A DNA stretch of 64,000 nucleotides from Paraglaciecola sp. MB-3u-78 (GTDB lineage Bacteria > Pseudomonadota > Gammaproteobacteria > Enterobacterales > Alteromonadaceae). The DNA lies in contig NZ_PJCF01000011.1 in assembly GCF_002835935.1 (NCBI RefSeq), positions 1 to 64,000 of the forward strand, given 5' to 3'. The notes below the pieces were generated by a model. It was given only the letters and a program-made list of their open reading frames with translations. It did not search any database and was not told the DNA's origin. Of this stretch, positions 17,820-28,595 are shown piece after piece. Positions within the stretch are counted from its first letter, which is position 1, and each line of letters begins with the position of its first letter. Position numbers and translations under genes: made by a program.

Positions 17820-18359
17820 TTATGGGAATTTGCGATGGGTACGCAGCGCTAAAGCACTGACCAGAGAAAACAGCAGTCCAATCACAAACACAGTAGCAAA
17901 CATCACCATAGACTGTGTGAAATTGTTACTCACCAAGTCTGCGTAATCGGCTAATTCCGCAAGCTGTTGCTCTATTACCATTGGCTCTAGAGCGCTTGAG
18001 ATAATTTTTTGCTCGGAATATCGTATGTAAGAGGCGGTAAATGTTGGGTTGATGAACACTAAATAAAACCAGTTATATAATGCAAAAATGTGCGCGGCAA
18101 TAAGACTGATCCCTAAGCCAACACCTAATGCGCCCATAAAACCTAAAGGGGCAGGAAAACGCTTTTGTTTATAGTCTTTTATTCCCATGATGACGGCTAA
18201 CGAACTTATGAACATCACGCTATAACCAACAATTTCGCCCAGCGTGAAGTTGTCAGGGGTTGTGCCTAAAGCTAAATGGGATGCATAAAATCCAATAACT
18301 AACGCCAATCCATAGAGTGAGCCAAAGCGAATAATCGAATACATGTTGCTGCCTGTCAT
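17820..18359 (-). CDS. DUF4199-like inner-membrane protein
   Basis: 179 residues with four hydrophobic segments (about 9-30, 40-57, 74-95 and 150-172), two of them around the soluble stretch after YNWFYLVFINPTFTASYIRY. The layout and N-terminus (YSIIRFGSLYGLALV) fit DUF4199, a family of unknown function common in Bacteroidetes and marine gammaproteobacteria. First gene of the operon with the VOC and cysteine-rich genes. No catalytic motif is visible. Confidence 0.7.
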   Translation of the reverse strand: MTGSNMYSIIRFGSLYGLALVIGFYASHLALGTTPDNFTLGEIVGYSVMFISSLAVIMGIKDYKQKRFPAPLGFMGALGVGLGISLIAAHIFALYNWFYLVFINPTFTASYIRYSEQKIISSALEPMVIEQQLAELADYADLVSNNFTQSMVMFATVFVIGLLFSLVSALALRTHRKFP

Positions 18360-18509
18360 GTTTTTAGATACCTAACTGTATGTTATTTAAACGAAAGGTA
18401 AAGCTTTTGTCGGTTGTAAATTGGGTGACATTATATTTGTGAGTCGCAATAAGTCGCAATGAGTGGCGACGAAACTTCATCCGTGAAGTCCCTTGAAAGA
18501 GTAACGTCT

Positions 18510-19717
18510 TTAGTCGTGATTAACTGAACCGATACTATGAATGCTCAAATCGGCCCCTATAAATTCTTCTTCCTGGGTGAGTTTGATGTTTGTCACTTTA
18601 CTCAAAATTCCATAAATAATTAGGCCACCTACTAAGGCAACCACTATGCCTGCAACCGTGCCTATTACGTGTGCGCTAAACGATACACCGCCCAATCCAC
18701 CTAATGATTCAAGACCAAATATGCCAGCGCAATTCCCCCCCAGGCTCCACATACGCCGTGCAATGGCCATACGCCTAATACATCATCGATGGTTTTCGTT
18801 TGTTGCATAACGGTAAACAATTTCACAAAAATCCAGCCGGCTATTAGCCCTACAAATAATGAACCAATAGGATGCATGACATCTGAACCTGCACATACTG
18901 CAACTAAACCTGCCAAAGGCCCGTTATGAATAAAGCCTGGGTCATTTTTACCAAACCACAAGGCCGCTAAAATGCCGCCAACCATAGCCATTAGTGAATT
19001 CATTGCGACCAAACCGCTGATACCGTCCATGCTTTGTGCCGACATGACGTTAAAACCAAACCAACCAATACATAATATCCATGTGCCTAAGGCTAAAAAT
19101 GGGATATTCGAAGGAGCAAAGGCGATAAGCTTATTGTCTTTTTCACGACCTTTACGTAATCCCAGAAAGTATACGCCCACTAATGCTAACCATCCGCCCA
19201 TAACATGCACCACAACCGAGCCAGCAAAGTCATGGAAACTAGCGCCTGTGGTTTGTTGTAACCAGGCCTGAAAACCGTAGTTACCGTTCCAAACTATTCC
19301 TTCAAAAAAGGGATATACCACGGCAACAATCATGGCAGAGCCTATCAAAAATGTATAAAACTTGGCTCTTTCAGCAATGCCTCCAGATATGATGGCAGGG
19401 ATAGCCGCGGCGAAGATCATTAGGAAAAAGAATTTCACTAAGTCATAACCGTTGTTGTCGGTAAGCTCCTGGGCACTACTGAAAAATTTGACGTCGTAGG
19501 CTATCCAATACCCAACAAAGAAATAGGCTATACAGGAAACCGCAAAGTCAGTAATAATTTTGACTAGCGCATTGACTTGGTTTTTGTGCCTAACGGTGCC
19601 GACTTCTAAAAATGCAAATCCTGCGTGCATGGCAAACACCATGATTGCACCTATAAGTAAAAATTAAGTATTGGAGCTATGCACCAGTGTTTCAACGGCG
19701 CTGTTAATTTCTTGCAT
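18510..19717 (-). pseudogene. amtB: Ammonium transporter AmtB, broken by a stop and a frameshift
   Basis: AmtB is the trimeric inner-membrane ammonium channel that works with GlnK. From ATG 19717 the frame reads MQEINSAVETLVHSSNT and then a TAA (19664-19666) where a Tyr is expected, before FLLIGAIMVFAMHAGFAFLE. Nearly all channel helices follow, including the twin-His region SFHDFAGSVVVHVMGG. A second lesion is a one-base loss around the six-C run at 18735-18740: PLHGVCGAWGG shifts to another frame that continues AGIFGLESLGGLGGVSFSAH to the end at 18510. Two independent lesions make a sequencing error unlikely and the gene inactive. It lies directly behind glnK, the conserved order. Confidence 0.9.
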
Positions 19718-19789
19718 GTGGGCTCTCAGTTTATAATTAGAATAATATGCTCAGGGAGTCTGTGAGTAAAAAATTTTGAGCTGTATTTG

Positions 19790-20164
<375 letters not shown>

Positions 20165-20431
20165 TTACAGAAGCTTGAGGAACAGACGAGGAGAGTCTTT
20201 AGAACTAATTATGATAATTAAGTATCTTTATTTAACGTTTGGTTAACATTTGTTTGGCATTTAGTTGATGTGTTGAGCGGTCTACAATTCTAATAGATTT
20301 AAGTCTTCGCTTTGGCAACTGCTTCGCTACGATTTTTCACCAAGAGTTTACGATAGACTGTCACTAAGGTACGTGAAATAATTAACGTGTATTGATAATA
20401 ATGTCAAATTATAAAGGGTAAATAAAAAGAG

Positions 20432-20929
20432 ATGAGCATATTAAAACGCATCCAAATGATATTGGTTATTTGTTTAATCAGTGTCGGAATTGACCAAGGT
20501 ACCAAATGGTATGCTTCTGAGTACCTACCCAAGTTTGAAATGACCAGTTATTGGAGTGATATGTTGCGTATTGGCTATGCTGAAAATACCGGTGCATTTT
20601 TAGGTTTAGGCAGCGGTATGTCGGACTCAGCCAAGTTCTGGATATTCGTTTGTGCGGTGGGAGTGATTTTATCAAGCTTGCTGATATATATCTTAAGAAC
20701 CAAAACACAAACTGCATACGGATTATCGTCGTTAATGCTTATTTTTTCAGGTGGCATCAGTAATTTTTTCGATAGGGCAGTCAATAATGGTGCAGTGATC
20801 GATTTTTTAAATGTCGGTATTGGCTCTTTAAGAACAGGTATATTTAACGTTGCCGATATGGCAATTATGCTGGGCGTATTTTTATTATTGTTTGCTAAAG
20901 ACAAAAAGGCTGGCAGCAAGGGGGCATAA
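20432..20929 (+). CDS. lspA: Lipoprotein signal peptidase II
   Basis: Aspartyl protease of the inner membrane that cleaves prolipoprotein signal peptides. 165 residues with four TM segments. Conserved boxes: box I VGIDQGTKWYA, box II YAENTGAFLGLG, box III FSGGISNFFDRAVNNGAVIDF (catalytic Asp in the last part) and box IV FNVADMAIMLG (second catalytic Asp). The ATG at 20432 follows AAAGAG. Not in the usual ileS-lspA-fkpB setting, so it may be a second copy in the genome; family assignment is firm regardless. Confidence 0.92.
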   Translation: MSILKRIQMILVICLISVGIDQGTKWYASEYLPKFEMTSYWSDMLRIGYAENTGAFLGLGSGMSDSAKFWIFVCAVGVILSSLLIYILRTKTQTAYGLSSLMLIFSGGISNFFDRAVNNGAVIDFLNVGIGSLRTGIFNVADMAIMLGVFLLLFAKDKKAGSKGA

Positions 20930-20933
20930 ACCT

Positions 20934-21119
20934 ATGGCAAATAGCCCTAAATCAGGAGCCTATCAGTCACCACTAGAGAAATTATTTGCTCGCCAGCAGC
21001 CTAAAGTAAAAGCTAAGCGAGCCATGGCTAACTTACTCTTAACTTACGCAGAAAATGACAATAAACGTATTGCCCACCTCATTAATAAATGGATGAACGA
21101 GACCCATCCTTCCTCATAA
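20934..21119 (+). CDS. Small hypothetical protein
   Basis: 61 residues from ATG 20934, four bases after the lspA stop, so probably co-transcribed. Basic and helical: SPLEKLFARQQPKVKAKRAM, then LLTYAENDNKRIAHLINKWM. No recognised domain, no signal peptide. The close coupling to lspA and even codon pattern argue for a real gene; function unknown. Confidence 0.6.
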   Translation: MANSPKSGAYQSPLEKLFARQQPKVKAKRAMANLLLTYAENDNKRIAHLINKWMNETHPSS

Positions 21120-21470
21120 TAACCCACTTCAAGATAGTTAAAGAGCCCTAAGAAAAGGTTAATTGAAATGACAGTGAAACTGTTTTGAATTTAATTCAGA
21201 ATCGTTTTTTTTCAATCTTCAAGACCCGATACAGACCCGAATTGAGTTTATACATAACCCATCTCATGGGCTTAAAAAGGGTAGGCACTATATTATAAAT
21301 TATATGAATATTGCGACTTTAGTATAATAGAATGTAGATCAAAGATAGCGCATAGTGTTTTATGGATTGAAGTATTTGAACTGGGGAACATCCGCTTAAC
21401 GAAGCGTCCATGCACAGAATCAACTTACTAATGTATAACATTAATAAATGCTATTTAGAGGAACAAATAA
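21120..21470. other. Intergenic region upstream of a TonB receptor
   Basis: About 350 AT-rich bases with no gene remnant that I can see. It must hold the promoter and leader of the receptor; a GAGGA ribosome site is at 21459-21463. No clear dyad or operator was found. Confidence 0.5.
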
Positions 21471-23987
21471 GTGTCTAACAGATTTATAATAAAAAACTTA
21501 GTGATTGCCATGGGAATGACCTGTGTCGCGCTCCCAGTGATTGCTGCAGAAGAACAAAGCAAGAAAGATGACGCAGAAACGATAGTAGTGGTGGGTTCAC
21601 GCGCCGCCCCTCGTTCTGTTGCTGACTCTCCCGTGCCTATAGATGTGATTAGTGGTAGTGAATTGATGGCTAACGGGCCTTCTGACATGGCGACGCTTTT
21701 GCGAACGGTAACACCTTCATACAACGTGAATGCCCAAGCCATTTCTGATGGAGCAACCATTGTCAGACCAGCCAATCTACGTGGTCTTTCTCCTGATTCG
21801 ACCTTAGTATTAGTCAATGGCAAACGTCGCCATAAAGGGTCTATTATCGCATTTTCAGGCGGTGGTATTGCCGATGGTGCTCAAAGCCCTGATGTTTCCA
21901 CTATACCAGCGATTGCCTTGAAGCAAATTGAAGTGTTACGGGATGGTGCTTCGGCCCAGTATGGCTCAGATGCGGTTGCCGGTGTGATTAACTTCGTTCT
22001 TAAAGATAACGACTCTGGCGGTGTGATCGAGGCCAAAATGGGTCAGTTTTCTGAAGGTGATGGAGACCAGCTCACGATATCTGGGAATATCGGCCTGCAA
22101 TTAACCGACGACGGTTTTATTAACTTTAGTTTCGAGTCTAACCAACAAGACCCAACGAGTAGAAGTACCCAACGTAGTGATGCACAAGCATTGATTGACG
22201 CCGGTAATACTGACGTTGCAAACCCTGCACAGGTCTGGGGCTCACCTGAAATTTCAGATGATCTGAAATTATTTGTCAACGCCGGTATTGATTTAGATGG
22301 TGATAGTGAAGCCTACTTGTTTGGTAACTGGTCAGAAAAAACAGTTGAAGGCGGCTTCTTTTTTCGTAACCCTAATACCCGAGGCGGCATATTCGCTGGC
22401 CCAACACTTGAAGATGGTTCCGCTTCTATTCTTACCGTTGACTTGACACCAGGTGCAACTGATAACTCGGCTTGCCCAGTGGTTGCTATTGTCGATAACG
22501 CGCCTGATGCTGCGGCACTTGCCTCTTTATCCGGTGCCAATTGTTACGCACATAACCTAAGATTTCCCGGTGGTTTCACTCCTTTCTTTGGCGGTGATGT
22601 CGTTGACTTATCCTTGTTTGTGGGAACACGTGGCGAATTTAGTGACGGTACACTCTATGACTTTAGCGCTGGTGTAGGTGAGCACTCAACAGAATTTCGT
22701 ATAGGCAATACCATCAACTCGTCTTTAGGGCCAGAGACACCTACAGAGTTTACGCCAGGTGCCTATGCACAATTGGAAAAATCAATGAATGCTGATTTTT
22801 CTAAAGAGCTCCTTGGGGCAATGGGATTTGAGTCCATAGTCGCATCATATGGAGTAGAGTTCAGACAAGAGACCTTTACCATTACCGCAGGTGATGTGGC
22901 GTCGTTTAAACTGGGGCCTTATGTAGACCAAGGTTTTAGTATTGGCTCTAACGGTTTCCCTGGGTTTAAACCAGCTGATGCTGGCTCGTCATCACGCACC
23001 AGTAAAGCCGCGTATTTTGATACAGAGGCTCAAATTACTGAGGAATTTTTACTTCAGGGTGCATTCAGATATGAAGATTATAGCGATTTTGGCTCTAACT
23101 TTAGCTGGAAACTAGCAAGTATTTATGAACTATCTGATTCATTCAAAATTCGAGGGTCTGTTGGTACTGGCTTCCGGGCACCGACCATTGGACAAAGTAA
23201 TGTGCGTAATGTGCAAACACAGTCTGTAAATGGTGTGTTGATTGATATTGCTACATTGCCTCCAACCAATGCCGTTTCGGTTAAATTTGGCGGAGTAGAA
23301 TTAACCCCAGAAGAAGCGACGAGTTTTGCTTTTGGTGGTGTCTATCAAAACGGTGATTTCTTTCTTACTGTCGATTATTTCAACATCGAAGTGACCGATA
23401 GAATTACCCAAACGTCAGAAATAGAATTATCTGATGCTGACCGATCAGAATTAGCGGCTCTGGGTGTAACCGATGCTATAGGTTTGAACAGTGTTAAGTT
23501 CTTCACCAATGACTTTGATACAACGACACAAGGTGTGGATATAGTCGCTAACTATTCGAATGAAGCTTTGGGTGGAGATATAGGTTATGCCCTTGCCTAT
23601 AACTGGACAGAAACAACAGTGGATACATTCGGCCCCAATGTTAATGAAACTAAACTTAATCGTTTAGAGCGTGGATTACCTGAGCATAAAGGGTCATTTA
23701 CGGTTGATTATTCTGCTAATGATTGGACCTTAATGGCAAGAGCAAATTATTATGGCGAATGGTTCCAATTCTCTCCAGATATTACTGGCGATGCTGCGGT
23801 TCTTTTAGATGCTGAATTTGCTTATAACTTTGATGGTGGAACCGCTGTTGCTGTCGGTGTTAATAATTTGACTGATGATAATGGTCCAGTTGCTGAGGGA
23901 GCCCCTAGTGGTCGTTCGTATGCTTCAACTTCACCATACGGATTTAATGGTCGCTTTATGTATGCAAGAGTTTCACATCGTTTCTAA
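21471..23987 (+). CDS. TonB-dependent outer-membrane receptor
   Basis: 838 residues; GTG start at 21471 with a GAGGA ribosome site. Signal peptide 1-25 ending VIAAEE, plug domain from about 40 (VVVGSRAAPRSVADSPVPID, later LRGLSPDSTLVLVNGKRRH and QIEVLRDGASAQYGSDAVAG), then a 22-strand barrel finishing GRFMYARVSHRF with a terminal Phe. Such receptors import scarce large or rare substrates with TonB energy. It is followed by a terminator and then by two FAD amino-acid/amine oxidases and PhoD on the same strand, so an amino-acid- or peptide-like substrate is a reasonable guess. Apparently intact. Confidence 0.93.
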   Translation: MSNRFIIKNLVIAMGMTCVALPVIAAEEQSKKDDAETIVVVGSRAAPRSVADSPVPIDVISGSELMANGPSDMATLLRTVTPSYNVNAQAISDGATIVRPANLRGLSPDSTLVLVNGKRRHKGSIIAFSGGGIADGAQSPDVSTIPAIALKQIEVLRDGASAQYGSDAVAGVINFVLKDNDSGGVIEAKMGQFSEGDGDQLTISGNIGLQLTDDGFINFSFESNQQDPTSRSTQRSDAQALIDAGNTDVANPAQVWGSPEISDDLKLFVNAGIDLDGDSEAYLFGNWSEKTVEGGFFFRNPNTRGGIFAGPTLEDGSASILTVDLTPGATDNSACPVVAIVDNAPDAAALASLSGANCYAHNLRFPGGFTPFFGGDVVDLSLFVGTRGEFSDGTLYDFSAGVGEHSTEFRIGNTINSSLGPETPTEFTPGAYAQLEKSMNADFSKELLGAMGFESIVASYGVEFRQETFTITAGDVASFKLGPYVDQGFSIGSNGFPGFKPADAGSSSRTSKAAYFDTEAQITEEFLLQGAFRYEDYSDFGSNFSWKLASIYELSDSFKIRGSVGTGFRAPTIGQSNVRNVQTQSVNGVLIDIATLPPTNAVSVKFGGVELTPEEATSFAFGGVYQNGDFFLTVDYFNIEVTDRITQTSEIELSDADRSELAALGVTDAIGLNSVKFFTNDFDTTTQGVDIVANYSNEALGGDIGYALAYNWTETTVDTFGPNVNETKLNRLERGLPEHKGSFTVDYSANDWTLMARANYYGEWFQFSPDITGDAAVLLDAEFAYNFDGGTAVAVGVNNLTDDNGPVAEGAPSGRSYASTSPYGFNGRFMYARVSHRF

Positions 23988-24015
23988 ACTGAGTTAATCT
24001 AAGCTAGTAATTGAA

Positions 24016-24050
24016 GTAAAAACCAGTACTTAGGTATTGGTTTTTACTTT
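24016..24050 (+). terminator. Rho-independent terminator of the TonB receptor
   Basis: Fourteen-base stem from 24016-24029 and 24034-24047 with a TTAG loop and one G-T wobble, T-rich on its 3' side. Separates the receptor from the dehydrogenase gene. Confidence 0.8.
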
Positions 24051-24111
24051 TTGTGACATCCAATATTCAGGTGTTGGTGTTTTTTTGAAAATAACCAAAA
24101 AGTGCTAGCCC

Positions 24112-25362
24112 ATGATAAATAAAATAACCATTATCGGGGCGGGAGTGATTGGCGCAGCGACTGCGTTGACATTGCAACAACGAGGTCATGATGTATTGCT
24201 ACTCGATCGAGAGCGGCCATGCGCAGGCGCCTCATTTGGTAATGCGGGTGCAATAGTCAATGGTTCTTGTGTACCGACAGCCACACCAGGCATTTTATTC
24301 GATGCCATCAAAATGCTCAGTCAATCCCATTCTCCTTTATCCATACGCCCCTCTTATTTACCTAAAATTTTGCCTTGGCTGATGCGTTTTATTTGGCAAA
24401 GTCGTACTTCTGCAGTCAACAACAATGCGCTAAATTTGCACGCCATATCACAACATGCTGTGCCAAGCTGGCGTAAATTAACTCAGGATACGAGCCTTAG
24501 TAAATTCTTCAATGGCAAGGGCTGGCTCAAAGTATATCAATCAGATCAGGCATTTGAAGGGACCCTGAGTTCAAGACAACTCTTGGATCAGGTGGGAACT
24601 AAATACCAATGCTTAAATGCGGCCGAAATTCATGATCTTGAACCCCATTTGGCGCAATCGTTTAAGCATGGGTTTTTCCAAGACGATAGTTTAAATGTGA
24701 ATGATCCGCAGCTACTGGTGCAAGGCATGGTTGACTTATTGGTCAAGCGTGGCGGTCAATATCAACAACTTGATGTTGATTCAATACAGGAGCGTAATGG
24801 TGTTGTGCAACTTAAAGGTAAAAGTGGTGAATTACTCAGTCACAAAGTGGTGATTGCAACAGGTGCCTGGTCCCGAGGTTTGGCGAAACAGTTGGGGGAT
24901 GATATTCCCCTAGAGTCTGAACGTGGCTATCACTTGATGTTACCTGAATCAAGCCATTCACTGATTAGTAGGCCGATTGTCAATGGCGAAAATGATTTTG
25001 TATTATCACCTATGAACAAGGGGATACGCATGACAAGTCAGGTGGAACTTGCAGGTTTGCATGCACCACCGAACTACAACAGAATTCGTAAACTCTTACC
25101 TTTGGCGAAACAGATGTTACCTCAGCTTGAAACCCATGAAGAATCGGTCTGGTTAGGTCATCGTCCGTCACTGCCCGACTCTTTACCTGTGCTGGGATAC
25201 TCAAGTAAGAGCAAGCATGTTGTCTATGCCTTTGGTCATCAACACTTAGGTATGACATTAGCGGCAATTAGCGGTGATATTATTGCCGACTTACTCAGCA
25301 ATAAAACCCCAAAAGTACCCATTTTTCCTTATCGTGCCAATAGGTTTGGCTGGCATGTATGA
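24112..25362 (+). CDS. FAD-dependent D-amino-acid dehydrogenase-like protein
   Basis: 416 residues of the DAO/DadA superfamily. N-terminal dinucleotide fold ITIIGAGVIGAATALTLQQR (residues 5-24), Glu/Asp-type ribose contact in LLLDRERPCAGASFGNAG, whose ASFGNAG is typical of DadA-like enzymes. Mid-protein VVIATGAWSRGLAKQLG and the C-terminal GHRPSLPDSLPVLGYS and GHQHLGMTLAAISGDIIADL complete the FAD and substrate domains. Likely oxidises a D-amino acid (or related imino acid precursor) to keto acid and ammonia, passing electrons to the respiratory chain. Upstream of phoD and a second FAD oxidase and a decayed D-aminoacylase, which supports an (N-acyl-)D-amino-acid pathway. Confidence 0.87.
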   Translation: MINKITIIGAGVIGAATALTLQQRGHDVLLLDRERPCAGASFGNAGAIVNGSCVPTATPGILFDAIKMLSQSHSPLSIRPSYLPKILPWLMRFIWQSRTSAVNNNALNLHAISQHAVPSWRKLTQDTSLSKFFNGKGWLKVYQSDQAFEGTLSSRQLLDQVGTKYQCLNAAEIHDLEPHLAQSFKHGFFQDDSLNVNDPQLLVQGMVDLLVKRGGQYQQLDVDSIQERNGVVQLKGKSGELLSHKVVIATGAWSRGLAKQLGDDIPLESERGYHLMLPESSHSLISRPIVNGENDFVLSPMNKGIRMTSQVELAGLHAPPNYNRIRKLLPLAKQMLPQLETHEESVWLGHRPSLPDSLPVLGYSSKSKHVVYAFGHQHLGMTLAAISGDIIADLLSNKTPKVPIFPYRANRFGWHV

Positions 25363-25560
25363 ATTTATTTATGTGTTGCCGCTGGCAATTTTTTTCTGTG
25401 TGTAGCCATGTATATTTTGATAAAAATACTTGGTAAACGTTTAGGAGAGCGCAACTATCCTTTATGAATGTCATATTTCATCAGTACACTCAAATGCCTG
25501 AAATTTCACTTGATCATAGGATGATTCGAGTTTTACTTGTTATCGTTCGGAGAACATAAG

Positions 25561-27228
25561 ATGTTTAAAAAAATAACGAGAAGACAAGTAATAAAAATAG
25601 TCTCTGGTGTTGCCTTACTGCCCTTTACAGCTTGTAGTACTCAGCTTAAACCAAGCAAAAATGTTGTTTTTGCCCATGGCGTGGCAAGTGGTGACCCAGA
25701 CCAAAGCAGTGTAGTGATCTGGACGCGAGTAAGTGGTTTAACCACACCCGTTAAGGTGGATTGGTATGTTGCTACTGATGCGACTTTTAAGCATGTTGTT
25801 TCCCGCGGGATCTTCAATACAGACAGTGATCGAGATCATACCGTTAAAGTCATCGCGGAAGATTTAGAGCCTGGAGAGACTTATTTTTATAAATTTGCAG
25901 TGGAAGATTCTATTTCTGCTAATGGGCAAACCCAAACCCTTCCTGTTGGACATGTTGAACAATTAGTCCTAGCAGTCACTACTTGTTCTAATTATCCCTT
26001 TGGGTATTTTAATGCTTACGATGCGATTGCAAAAGACGCGTCCGTCGATTTGGTTGTGCATCTTGGTGACTATATCTATGAATACGGTGTTGATGGATTT
26101 GGTGGTGAAATGGGACAACGTATCGGACGAAATCACCAGCCGGCTCATGAAACCTTGTCTCTTGATGATTATAGAAAACGTCATGCCCAGTACAAAACCG
26201 ATCAGGGATCACTCGCCATGCATGCTAGGCATCCATTGATTGTCATCTGGGATGATCACGAGACTGCTAATAATCCTTGGATGGGGGGCGCCAAAAACCA
26301 TCAACTTAACGAGGGAAGCTGGGAAGCAAGGCGGCTTGCGTCTTTACAAGCCTACTACGAATGGTTGCCAGTGCGTGATCCTGTCAAAATTAGTGACCGG
26401 GCTAACTATTGGCGACATTATAAATTTGGCGATCTTGCCAGCCTAATTACACTTGAAAGTCGACATACAGGCCGCAGCAAACAAATTAGTTACAATGAAA
26501 GTTTGCCAGATATTCAAAGTAATAAACAAGCTCAAGAGTTTGCGAAAAATGTTATCAACGCAGCTGATCGCGAAATGTTATCCAAAGACATGCAGCACTT
26601 CTTAAAAGAGGAGCTGAATGAATCGGTAAGTGCGGGACGTCGCTGGCGCATTATCGGTAATCAATCTGTGATGGCTAAATCAATCGCACCGAATTTAGAC
26701 GATCCCATACTCAATAATTTACGTAACAAACTCAATTTAGAAAAACAACAAAAGCTGGTTGAACGTACCCATCTTGGAAAATATTCACTACCCTCAGACC
26801 TCGATACTTGGTCAGGCTATCCAGCGGCCCGTGAACGATTTTATGACATTGCCAAAGACGCTAATGTGCAAGATTTACTGGTAATATCCGGTGACAGCCA
26901 TAGTTACTGGCAGAATAAATTGTTCGATGAAAACGGACAATCGATGGGCGTCGAACTTGGCGCGACTGGCGTGACTTCACCTCGCTCGATTATGGAAAGC
27001 CTAGGAGGGGAAGTCATGCAGTGCTTCGACGAACTGAATACGGCTAATAACGAAGAGATTATTTGGAGTGATGGTAGACATCTTGGTTTTATTCGATTAC
27101 AAGTCAATCACAAAGGTGCACGTGGGGAGTATGTGACTGTGTCAAATGTAGAATCACGTACTTATGAAACTCAGGTCCTGCGCACTGTCAATATCATTAA
27201 TCAAGATGGTTTACTGAAATATGAATAA
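25561..27228 (+). CDS. PhoD-family phosphodiesterase/alkaline phosphatase, Tat-exported lipoprotein
   Basis: 555 residues from ATG 25561, with CGGAG upstream. N-terminal TRRQVIKIVSGVALLPFTAC combines a twin-arginine motif and a lipobox Cys, so export by Tat and lipid anchoring is predicted. The PhoD N-terminal beta domain (FAHGVASGDPDQSSVVIWTR) precedes the metal centre: VVHLGDYIYEYG, IWDDHETANNPWMG, and VISGDSHSYWQ, which supply the Asp, Asn and His ligands for iron and calcium. Its stop overlaps the next start by eight bases, so it is in an operon with the downstream flavoprotein. Why a phosphatase sits between two amino-acid oxidases is unclear. Confidence 0.9.
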   Translation: MFKKITRRQVIKIVSGVALLPFTACSTQLKPSKNVVFAHGVASGDPDQSSVVIWTRVSGLTTPVKVDWYVATDATFKHVVSRGIFNTDSDRDHTVKVIAEDLEPGETYFYKFAVEDSISANGQTQTLPVGHVEQLVLAVTTCSNYPFGYFNAYDAIAKDASVDLVVHLGDYIYEYGVDGFGGEMGQRIGRNHQPAHETLSLDDYRKRHAQYKTDQGSLAMHARHPLIVIWDDHETANNPWMGGAKNHQLNEGSWEARRLASLQAYYEWLPVRDPVKISDRANYWRHYKFGDLASLITLESRHTGRSKQISYNESLPDIQSNKQAQEFAKNVINAADREMLSKDMQHFLKEELNESVSAGRRWRIIGNQSVMAKSIAPNLDDPILNNLRNKLNLEKQQKLVERTHLGKYSLPSDLDTWSGYPAARERFYDIAKDANVQDLLVISGDSHSYWQNKLFDENGQSMGVELGATGVTSPRSIMESLGGEVMQCFDELNTANNEEIIWSDGRHLGFIRLQVNHKGARGEYVTVSNVESRTYETQVLRTVNIINQDGLLKYE

Positions 27229-28549
27229 TATAAAAACACCTAAAAATGACAACACTTGTGGCTGGAGTGAAATTATTGCCAGCAGAGTATCCTGCGCTCA
27301 AGTTGTCGGCGATATTAAAACTGACTGGCTAGTTGTTGGCGCTGGATATACAGGGTTATCTGCGGCTAGATCACTGGCTTTGTTGCATCCCAATAAACGT
27401 ATTGTGCTCATTGATGGTCAAAAAGCAGGTGAAGGAGCCAGCGCCAGAAATTCTGGGTACTTGGTAGATTCCACCTTAAATGATGGCCATCTATCGGATA
27501 CTGGATTATCCGCATACCAACAAAAATACCAATTGAATAAAGCAGGTTTAGAGGCAGCCAAGGCATTGGTGGAGCAACATAAAATACCATGTGATTGGAG
27601 CGAAGTAGGAAAAATACACGCTACGGCTACCGTTCAAAATGAACAAAAATTACAACAGTTTTCTGAAACACTTGGACAGTTAAACCTCGAGCATAACGTA
27701 CTTTCTGGGGCCCAATTAAAGCAAAGGTTAGGAACCAGTTATTATCGACTAGCCATAGAAACAAAAGGCGCTGTGATGTTACAGCCTGCTAGTTTGGCAA
27801 GAGGGCTTATTGATATCCTGCCTGAAAATGTGACCTTATTTGAACACTCCCCAATGTTCGAATGGCAGGCAATCAACGTTAATGGCAACAAAGCATATAG
27901 AGTCAAATGCCCTAACGGCACTATCACTGCCAATGGATTAATATTTGCTGTAAACGGCTTTATGCCTGCAATAGGCTTACAAAAAAATCGAGTGTTCCCT
28001 TTAACATTAACCGCGAGTTTAACTCGGCCCTTAAGCGAGCAAGAATATCAATCTATTGGTAGTCCATCACAATGGGGCGTGTTGTCGGCCCAGGCCATGG
28101 GAGCGACGGTTCGCTTGACTCAAGATAAACGCCTTATGATTAGAAATACGGCGGAAGTATGGCGTCCTATGTCTATGTCGGCTGCGGATTTGGAGCAACG
28201 AAAGACCACACATATTGAAGGATTACGAAAAAGATTTCCGCAGCTTCCTGCCGATTTAATTGAAAATACCTGGTCGGGGATTACCTGTATCAGTAAAAAT
28301 AACGCCAATGTGTTTAGCCAAGTTGATAAAAATGCATTTGCTGCAGGTTGTTACAATGGGGGCGGCATAGGGCTGAGTATCTTATATGGTCAACAAATTG
28401 CGTCTTATGCTTCAGGTGGTACTAACAACACCATCAATATGATTCAAAATCGTCCAAAGCCAGAAAGACTGCCACCCCAACCATTTTTAAACTGGGGGAT
28501 TGCATTAAAGTTAAAAATGGACCGGTATTTCGCCATAGCAGAGCGATGA
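27221..28549 (+). CDS. FAD-dependent oxidoreductase (PuuB/DAO-like)
   Basis: 442 residues. WLVVGAGYTGLSAARSLALL is the FAD Rossmann loop, then IDGQKAGEGASARNSGYLVD, where GASARNSG is the motif of gamma-glutamylputrescine oxidase-like enzymes. The C-terminal AGCYNGGGIGLSILYGQQIA and NWGIALKLKM blocks fit the same group. It probably oxidises an amine or amino acid with release of ammonia and peroxide. Translationally overlapped with phoD. A second distinct FAD oxidase in the same cluster suggests sequential or alternative substrates. Exact substrate unknown. Confidence 0.87.
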   Translation: MNNIKTPKNDNTCGWSEIIASRVSCAQVVGDIKTDWLVVGAGYTGLSAARSLALLHPNKRIVLIDGQKAGEGASARNSGYLVDSTLNDGHLSDTGLSAYQQKYQLNKAGLEAAKALVEQHKIPCDWSEVGKIHATATVQNEQKLQQFSETLGQLNLEHNVLSGAQLKQRLGTSYYRLAIETKGAVMLQPASLARGLIDILPENVTLFEHSPMFEWQAINVNGNKAYRVKCPNGTITANGLIFAVNGFMPAIGLQKNRVFPLTLTASLTRPLSEQEYQSIGSPSQWGVLSAQAMGATVRLTQDKRLMIRNTAEVWRPMSMSAADLEQRKTTHIEGLRKRFPQLPADLIENTWSGITCISKNNANVFSQVDKNAFAAGCYNGGGIGLSILYGQQIASYASGGTNNTINMIQNRPKPERLPPQPFLNWGIALKLKMDRYFAIAER

Positions 28550-28595
28550 ACAATAGTTTATACGGATTGGTATTAGTTCAAATTGTTGTATAACT

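Noticed and set aside
18510-18770. Separate small membrane-protein gene downstream of amtB
   Set aside because: Its translation is the C-terminal end of AmtB after a frameshift, not an independent gene.
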